Of a DNA stretch of 64,000 bases, positions 58,736 to 64,000 are shown in pieces. Origin of the DNA: Azospirillum sp. (GTDB lineage Bacteria; Pseudomonadota; Alphaproteobacteria; Azospirillales; Azospirillaceae); assembly GCA_027486405.1 (NCBI GenBank), contig JAIXPD010000057.1:1-64000 (forward strand), given 5' to 3'. The translations under genes and the position numbers were made by a program. Positions within the stretch are counted from its first letter, which is position 1. Every line of letters starts with the position of its first letter. A model generated the notes under the pieces. That model searched no databases and was not told the DNA's origin. It saw nothing but the letters and a program-made list of their open reading frames with translations.

Positions 58736-60892
58736 ATGAGCAGCACGCGCCAATCTCCCAAAGGGGTGAGCCTCAAGGCCAAACTGTTCGGTGCCTTCGC
58801 GGCGATGTTCGTTGCCGCCGCCGCCATTGGCGGTGGTGCCGGATTCTTTCAGCTGCGCATCGCCGGGCTGTTCGCCCAGGTGCATGAACGCGATTTCCCG
58901 TTGGCCGTCGGTGCCCTGAAGGCCGCCGACGAAAGCGGCGGGTTGGAGGAATCCGCCCGCTCGCTGGCGGTGGCGGCGGATGACCGTGCGCGCGCCGCCG
59001 CCATGGACCAGTTGCAACGCCGCAGCGCCGCCTTGAAAGAAAAGCTGGATCAATTGGTTGCGCTGGAGCGGTCGGGCGGTGTCGCAGGCACGGCGACCGG
59101 CAAGGCGCTGGGCGATCTGTTGGCCAACACCACGGCCGCCGCCGCCGCGCTGGACGGCGAGGTGCGCCGCCGCCTGGAAACGGCCGCCCGCCGCACCGCC
59201 CGCATGACGGCGCTGGGGACCGCCCACGCCGCCTTTCTGGACCGCTATCAGCCGATGGTGCGCAACCTGACGCTCAGCATCCAGGGTGTCACGATGGATC
59301 TGCCGTCGGACGCCAACAGCCTGACCATGCTGATCCTGACGCTGGTGTCAAAGGATCTGCCGGTGCGCCAAGCCCTCTCGGAGATCATCAGCGACATCAA
59401 CCTGGCCGTCACCCTGCTGGGCAAGACCGATGGGGCCAGCACGGCGGCCCAGGTCGCCGACCAGGAAAAGCAGTTCGCCGCCGCCGCCAAGCGGGTGGAG
59501 TTTTCCGCCGATTTCCTGGCCAACCTGCTGCGCGACGAGACGCCGCGCGCCCTGTCGCAAGCCGTTCTGGCCTTTGGCCGCGACGCCGAGGGGGTGTTCA
59601 CGCTGCGCAAGGCCGAAATCGCCGCGCGCGAAGCCGGAGCCAAGGCGGAAGAGAGCCTGTTCGCCCTGGTGAACGCGTTGGGCAAGCAGGCCAGCGCGCT
59701 GGCCGACGCCAACGAGCGCAACGCGAATGTGGCCGCCGACGAGGTCAACACGGTGATCGCGTCCGGCCTGTCCGTCACCGCCACGCTGGTCGGGTTGACC
59801 ATGCTGCTGGGGGTGGTCGCCGGTCTGCTGCTGGTCAACCGCAGCATCCGCTTGCTCGACCGGCTGCGCGGGACGATGGAGGCGTTGGCGGCGGGTGAGA
59901 TCGACCTGACGGTTCCGGCCCAGACACGCGGCGACGAAATCGGCGCGATGGCCCGCTCGTTGGAGGTCTTCCGCGTCAACGCGCACGAGGTGCGCCGCCT
60001 GACCGCCGAGCAGGAGGCCGCCCAACGGCAGGCGGAGGCGGACCGTCGCGCCGCCCGCCATGAGTTGGCCAACCAATTGGAAAGCAGCGTCAAATCGGTG
60101 ATCGGGTCTGTGCTGTCGGCCTCCTCGCGCATGCGGGACGACGCGCAAACCCTGTCGGCCAACGCCGAACAGACCAAGCGCCAGACGGTCAGCGTCGCCG
60201 GGGCGTCGGCCACCGCGTCGGATCGGGTGTCGTCGGTCGCCTCGGCGGCGGAGGAGATGGCGGCCTCGATCGAGGAGATCATCCGCCACATCAGCGAATC
60301 CTCGCAGATCGCCGGAACCGCCGTGCGCGAGGCGGAAAACACCAACGGTGCCATTTCCGGCCTGTCGGAGGCCGCCGCGCGCATCGACACCGTGGTCGAA
60401 CTCATCAACTCCATCGCCGGGCAAACCAATCTGCTGGCGCTCAACGCCACCATCGAGGCGGCGCGGGCGGGGGAAGCGGGCAAGGGCTTTGCCGTCGTCG
60501 CCAACGAGGTCAAGGCGCTGGCCAACCAGACCGCCAAGGCGACGGAGGACATCCAGGCCCAGGTCAGCCAGATGCAGACGGTGACGGTGCGGGCGGTCAA
60601 CTCGATCCGCGCCATCGCCGGAACCATCGACCGGATGAGCGAGATCACCGCCACCATAGCCAGCGCGGTCGATCAACAGCACGCCGCCACCCAGGACATC
60701 GCCCGCCACGCGCAGGACGCCGCCGACGGGACCCATTCGGTGTCGCAGACCATCGGCGACGTGTCCCAGGCGGCGACCGAAACCGGCTCCATCGCCCACA
60801 CCGCGCTCGACACCGCCACCAGCCTGCACCAGCAGGCCGATCAGTTGCAGAGCGAGGTGGCGACCTTCATCCGCAACATCCGGGCGGCCTGA
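58736..60892 (+). CDS. Methyl-accepting chemotaxis protein
   Basis: A 718-residue chemoreceptor. TM1 is at about 14-38, a helical periplasmic sensor at about 40-335, TM2 at about 342-368 and HAMP at about 368-425. The signalling hairpin has its tip motif ([17 protein letters not shown]) near residue 560. It is predicted to be co-transcribed with the TRAP binding protein 44 bp upstream. Sensor layout resembles the receptor beside dctPQM (11191). No CheR-tethering pentapeptide is visible at the C-terminus. Confidence 0.93.
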   Translation: MSSTRQSPKGVSLKAKLFGAFAAMFVAAAAIGGGAGFFQLRIAGLFAQVHERDFPLAVGALKAADESGGLEESARSLAVAADDRARAAAMDQLQRRSAALKEKLDQLVALERSGGVAGTATGKALGDLLANTTAAAAALDGEVRRRLETAARRTARMTALGTAHAAFLDRYQPMVRNLTLSIQGVTMDLPSDANSLTMLILTLVSKDLPVRQALSEIISDINLAVTLLGKTDGASTAAQVADQEKQFAAAAKRVEFSADFLANLLRDETPRALSQAVLAFGRDAEGVFTLRKAEIAAREAGAKAEESLFALVNALGKQASALADANERNANVAADEVNTVIASGLSVTATLVGLTMLLGVVAGLLLVNRSIRLLDRLRGTMEALAAGEIDLTVPAQTRGDEIGAMARSLEVFRVNAHEVRRLTAEQEAAQRQAEADRRAARHELANQLESSVKSVIGSVLSASSRMRDDAQTLSANAEQTKRQTVSVAGASATASDRVSSVASAAEEMAASIEEIIRHISESSQIAGTAVREAENTNGAISGLSEAAARIDTVVELINSIAGQTNLLALNATIEAARAGEAGKGFAVVANEVKALANQTAKATEDIQAQVSQMQTVTVRAVNSIRAIAGTIDRMSEITATIASAVDQQHAATQDIARHAQDAADGTHSVSQTIGDVSQAATETGSIAHTALDTATSLHQQADQLQSEVATFIRNIRAA

Positions 60893-60959
60893 CACCGCCC
60901 ATCATCATTTGCCTATCGTCATCCGTCCATTGTCATGCGTCCTCCGGGGGCCGACCGTC

Positions 60960-62663
60960 ATGAGCACCGACCGCCTTCTTGCCCGCGTCACGCTGCCCGC
61001 CGATCCCGCGACGGTCCCGGCCCTGCAAGGGCTGATGGTGCAGGCGGCGCGCGGCTGCGTGGATCGCCCGGATGATCTGCCATCGCTGGGACGGTTGGTG
61101 GAGGAGGTGGCGTTGCACGTCATCCGCACCGCCTTCGATCCCGGCGAACAGGGCGAATACACCGCCGAACTCATCAAGCGCCCCGATCAACTGGTGTTCG
61201 CGATCGAGGACAAGGGCCTGCCCGCCCCCTTCAACGCCGCCGCTGGCGGCGGGGCGGACGGGAATGGCGGGCGCGCCGGGTTTCAACCCTTCCTTCCCGC
61301 CAACCTGGCCGACCGCGTCGCCTTCCGCAATCTGGGCCGGGGCGGCAAACGGCTGGAGGTGGCCCGCACGCTGAGCACGCCGCCCGGGGCGGTCCCGTCC
61401 GCCACCGCATCCGCCACCGCATCCGTCGCTGGGGCCGCCACCGCTGCCGGGAGGACCGATGACGCCGAGCCGCCGCGCGCGCTGGATGAGGTGACGTTGC
61501 GGTTGCTGGAGCCGGAGGACGCGCCGTCCCTGTCGCGGTTGATGTACCGGTCCTATGGCTACACCTATGGTTCGGAGTTCGTCTATTACCCGGAACGGAT
61601 CGTCGCCATGCTGGCCAGCGGCAAGCTGGTGTCCCTGATCGCGGCGAATGAATCCGGCGAGGTGGTCGGCCATCTCGCCATGCTGTTGCATGGGCCGGAC
61701 GCCGCCACCGGTGAAACCGCCATGGCGGCGGTCGATCCACGCTATCGCGGGCGGCGGCTGTTCGAACGGATGAAGGACGACATGCGCGATCTGGCGCGCA
61801 GCCGTGGCTATTTCGGTCTGTTCAGCGAGGCGGTGGCCGTCCACATCTTCACGCAAAAGGGCAATCTGGCCTTGGGCGGCTTCGAGACCGGCTTTCTGCT
61901 GGCCTTCACCCCGGCCACCCAGGTGTTCCGCAAGATCAGCGATGGCCCGGTGGCCGACCGTCGGTCGGCGGTGTTGTTCTATCTGCGCACCAACGACGAG
62001 CCGGAGCGCGTCATCCACGCTCCCGTCCATCACCGGGCGATGATGGACGCCATCGTCGAGCGCGGCGGCATGAACCGGCGAATCGCCGCCCCCGATCCCG
62101 ACCTGTCGCTGCATGGGCTGCGCGGGCGTGACGCCGTGCTGGACGTGTCGGCCCGGCAGGATGTCGGGCGTGCCTTTCTGACGGTCCGCGCCTATGGGGC
62201 CGACGTGCTGCGGCGGGTGCAGGAGGAGTTGCGGACCTTGTGCCGCCACGGCTACGCCTGCGTCTATCTGGAATTGCCGCTGTCCGATCCGATGACCGCC
62301 CTGTTGTGCCGGGGGTTCGAGGCGTTCGGTTTCTTTTTCGCCGGATTGCTGTTCGAGGTGGAGGGTGGCGACGCGCTGCGGTTGCAGTATCTCAACGGCG
62401 CGGCGGTCAACCAGGACGACATCAAGGTCGCCTCTCCCTTTGGACAGGATTTGCTGTCCTATGTGCTGGCGGCGAAGAACGAGGTCGATTGGGCGCGGCA
62501 GGACCGCCGCCGTCTGGCGGCCCCCCGCAACGGGTCGGCCAGCCCGCGCGCCCGTCGCCGCGAGGATGCCGATCCTGCGCCCGCAGACGATGCCACCGCA
62601 GACGATGCCACTCCCCCGTCCACCGCCGCCCCCGCGCGGGAACGGACGGCGGCGCTGGTCTGA
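60960..62663 (+). CDS. HATPase-like domain fused to GNAT acetyltransferase
   Basis: A 567-residue fusion. The N-terminal region (about 1-145) resembles RsbW-type anti-sigma kinases (LVEEVALHVIRTAFDPGEQG, then AIEDKGLPAPF), but the N-box Asn is replaced by His. A repetitive Ala/Thr linker (about 148-165) contains a 12-bp duplication. A GNAT-like domain (about 178-330; AAVDPRYRGRRLFERM) and a further about 150-residue alpha/beta domain of unknown type follow. The basic/acidic disordered tail has ADDAT twice. ATG 60960 is chosen because upstream sequence is low-complexity. It converges on a SulP-STAS gene; STAS proteins are the classic partners of RsbW-like ATPases. Confidence 0.75.
   Translation: MSTDRLLARVTLPADPATVPALQGLMVQAARGCVDRPDDLPSLGRLVEEVALHVIRTAFDPGEQGEYTAELIKRPDQLVFAIEDKGLPAPFNAAAGGGADGNGGRAGFQPFLPANLADRVAFRNLGRGGKRLEVARTLSTPPGAVPSATASATASVAGAATAAGRTDDAEPPRALDEVTLRLLEPEDAPSLSRLMYRSYGYTYGSEFVYYPERIVAMLASGKLVSLIAANESGEVVGHLAMLLHGPDAATGETAMAAVDPRYRGRRLFERMKDDMRDLARSRGYFGLFSEAVAVHIFTQKGNLALGGFETGFLLAFTPATQVFRKISDGPVADRRSAVLFYLRTNDEPERVIHAPVHHRAMMDAIVERGGMNRRIAAPDPDLSLHGLRGRDAVLDVSARQDVGRAFLTVRAYGADVLRRVQEELRTLCRHGYACVYLELPLSDPMTALLCRGFEAFGFFFAGLLFEVEGGDALRLQYLNGAAVNQDDIKVASPFGQDLLSYVLAAKNEVDWARQDRRRLAAPRNGSASPRARRREDADPAPADDATADDATPPSTAAPARERTAALV
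62582..62611. repeat. Perfect 15-bp tandem duplication
   Basis: CGCAGACGATGCCAC occurs twice in tandem (62582-62596 and 62597-62611), encoding ADDAT repeats in the disordered tail of the ATPase-GNAT fusion. Confidence 0.9.
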
Positions 62664-62702
62664 GCCGCCCCCGGTCATCCCCTCGCGCCCGGCCCGCGCC
62701 GC

Positions 62703-64000
62703 TCAGGCGTCGCTGAGGGAGGCGGTGCGCGACATGCGGCGGACCTTCTGCGTCACCTCAATGGCGACGTTGCGCAGCAGGATGAAGGAGATGGCCGGGT
62801 CCAGATTGTCCAGCATGGCGATGTCGTCGGCGGTCAGCTCGTGGCACACCACCGCGCTGTCGGCCACCACGTCGGCGGAACGTGGTTCACCGGTCAGCAG
62901 CGCCATTTCGCCGAACACCGCGCCGGACCGGATGGTGCCGATGCGCACGCCGTGTTCCTCGCCGGGCTGACGCCGTTCCACCCGGACCCGCCCCTTGACC
63001 AGAAAGAACTGGCTGTTGTCGGTTGATCCTTCGGTCAGGATGCGCTCGCCGGGGGCAAAGCTCAGGCGGCGCGTGGTCAACGCCAACAGATCGAACTGCG
63101 CCCGCGTCAGGCCGTACAGGCTGGGGTGGTCGGTCAGTGGGATTTCCTCGTCCGCGTCGTGGCCACCGGCCAGACGCTTGAGAAGCTGGTCTTCGGCGGC
63201 GGCCAGCGCGGTTTCCAGATCGCCATGAATCCGGCCGTCCCGTTCGGGCCGGTCATAGCCCATGTCGCGCAGCAGCACGCGCAGGCCCCGCCCCTTGGAC
63301 AGACCGGCCAGCAGCAGGGTGACGCCGGCGCGCGACAGCCGTTCGTCCAACCGGCGCAGCACCAAAACCCCGGTGCTTTCCACATCGTTGACGCGGGCCA
63401 GATCGAGAATCAGCGTTTGGCACCCGTCGGCCAGCGCCTCCGCCTGGCGGGCGAGATTTTCCGCCGACCCAAAGAAAACCGGGCCGTGCAACTCCATCAC
63501 CGCGATGGAGCCGCCATGCCGCTCCAACCGCTCCATATCCACGTCCGACCGCCCGGTTTGCGAATGCACGCGGTCGCCCCGGTAGGACCGCCGCACCACC
63601 GACACCGCCGCCCGGCGCAGATAGACGATGACGCTGGCCCCCATGCCAACGGCCAACGCCACCAGGACATCGGCGGTCGCCACCAGCAGGGCGACGACGA
63701 CGACGATGGCGAGATTCTGGATCAGCTCGGCGCGGGCCTGCGGCATCCGCGTCCGGCGCAGCAGGGTCACGAGCTGCCACGTCCAATCGTCGGGCCGCAG
63801 CACGGTGACGATCACCATGGCCGCCATCACCGACACCGGGACCAGTTCCAGCAAGGGCGACAAGCCCAGCGCGGCGGCGAGCAGCGCCAAACCGACGAAC
63901 AGGTTGGCGCGGTCGGTGCGCGCGCCGTTGTGGATGGCCACGCGGGTGTAGAGCGGCGACCCGCCCGTGACCGTGCCGCCGACCATGGCCGACAGCAGGT
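62703..64000 (-). CDS. SulP-type transporter with STAS and cyclic-nucleotide-binding domains (5' part missing)
   Basis: The 3' portion of a gene that continues beyond the window. It encodes the last SulP membrane helices (GLALLAAALGLSPLLELVPV, MAAMVIVTVL), a STAS domain (VMELHGPVFFGSAENL, then LDLARVNDVESTGVLVL) and a C-terminal cNMP-binding domain (GAVFGEMALLTGEPRSADVVA matches the phosphate-binding cassette, including its Glu and Arg). SulP proteins carry sulfate, bicarbonate or dicarboxylates. The added cyclic-nucleotide domain suggests direct cAMP gating. It converges on the ATPase-GNAT gene with a 39-bp gap. Confidence 0.9.
   Translation of the reverse strand, partial: LLSAMVGGTVTGGSPLYTRVAIHNGARTDRANLFVGLALLAAALGLSPLLELVPVSVMAAMVIVTVLRPDDWTWQLVTLLRRTRMPQARAELIQNLAIVVVVALLVATADVLVALAVGMGASVIVYLRRAAVSVVRRSYRGDRVHSQTGRSDVDMERLERHGGSIAVMELHGPVFFGSAENLARQAEALADGCQTLILDLARVNDVESTGVLVLRRLDERLSRAGVTLLLAGLSKGRGLRVLLRDMGYDRPERDGRIHGDLETALAAAEDQLLKRLAGGHDADEEIPLTDHPSLYGLTRAQFDLLALTTRRLSFAPGERILTEGSTDNSQFFLVKGRVRVERRQPGEEHGVRIGTIRSGAVFGEMALLTGEPRSADVVADSAVVCHELTADDIAMLDNLDPAISFILLRNVAIEVTQKVRRMSRTASLSDA

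Overview
This is a high-G+C chromosomal segment (roughly two thirds G+C by eye) with tight operons, frequent ATGA/TGATG start-stop overlaps and Shine-Dalgarno sites of the GGAGG type. The gene set is TRAP transporters, several large chemoreceptors, DUF2076, DUF3422, a TyrR-like activator beside dadA, a PiT/DUF47 pair and a SPINDLY-type TPR glycosyltransferase. It fits an alphaproteobacterium of the Rhodospirillales/Azospirillum type; this is inferred from protein resemblance, not from a marker gene. I see no rRNA, tRNA, CRISPR, insertion sequence or prophage.

Layout. 1-3.3 kb: a REP-like repeat, an MgtC/DUF4010 membrane protein and a DUF3422 gene. 3.3-6 kb: a large chemoreceptor. 6.2-25.4 kb: a hexuronate (pectin-type) catabolic region. 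It holds galM-kdgF, a TRAP transporter dctPQM with a divergent chemoreceptor, and a long minus-strand operon: kduI, kduD, a polar-amino-acid-type ABC transporter, an SDR dehydrogenase, an FAH-family hydrolase, a 2-hydroxyacid dehydrogenase, kdgK and two GntR regulators. hexR-eda diverges from it. Together KdgF, KduI, KduD, KdgK and Eda make an unbroken route from unsaturated uronate to pyruvate plus glyceraldehyde-3-phosphate. 25.4-32.9 kb: an orphan NitT/TauT-type binding protein with a DsrE protein, a cupredoxin, a membrane adenylate cyclase, a Bcr/CflA exporter, an orphan BMP-type binding protein and a DUF2076 protein.

33-38.6 kb: amino-acid catabolism. dadA diverges from a TyrR/PhhR-like sigma-54 activator across a promoter region with a readable -24/-12 element and three TyrR-box-like sites; an Orn/Lys/Arg decarboxylase follows. 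38.6-47.7 kb: a GNAT acetyltransferase, small exported proteins, a 3-hydroxyacyl-CoA dehydrogenase, a NitT/TauT-type ABC operon behind two matched palindromes, and the DUF47-PiT phosphate pair. 47.7-53.4 kb: a 1378-residue hybrid histidine kinase and a sensor-receiver protein without a kinase domain. 53.5-64 kb: a LysR/tautomerase pair, the TPR glycosyltransferase, an orphan TRAP binding protein followed by a chemoreceptor, an ATPase-GNAT fusion, and the 3' part of a SulP-STAS-cyclic-nucleotide-binding transporter cut by the window edge.

The most notable observations are: the self-consistent TyrR/sigma-54/dadA switch; the repeated pairing of TRAP binding proteins with chemoreceptors; an amino-acid-type ABC importer inside a uronate operon whose binding protein seems to lack the amino-group ligand; a 15-bp duplication that doubles the phospho-acceptor Asp motif of a receiver domain; and several other tandem repeats that share the same 15-bp period.
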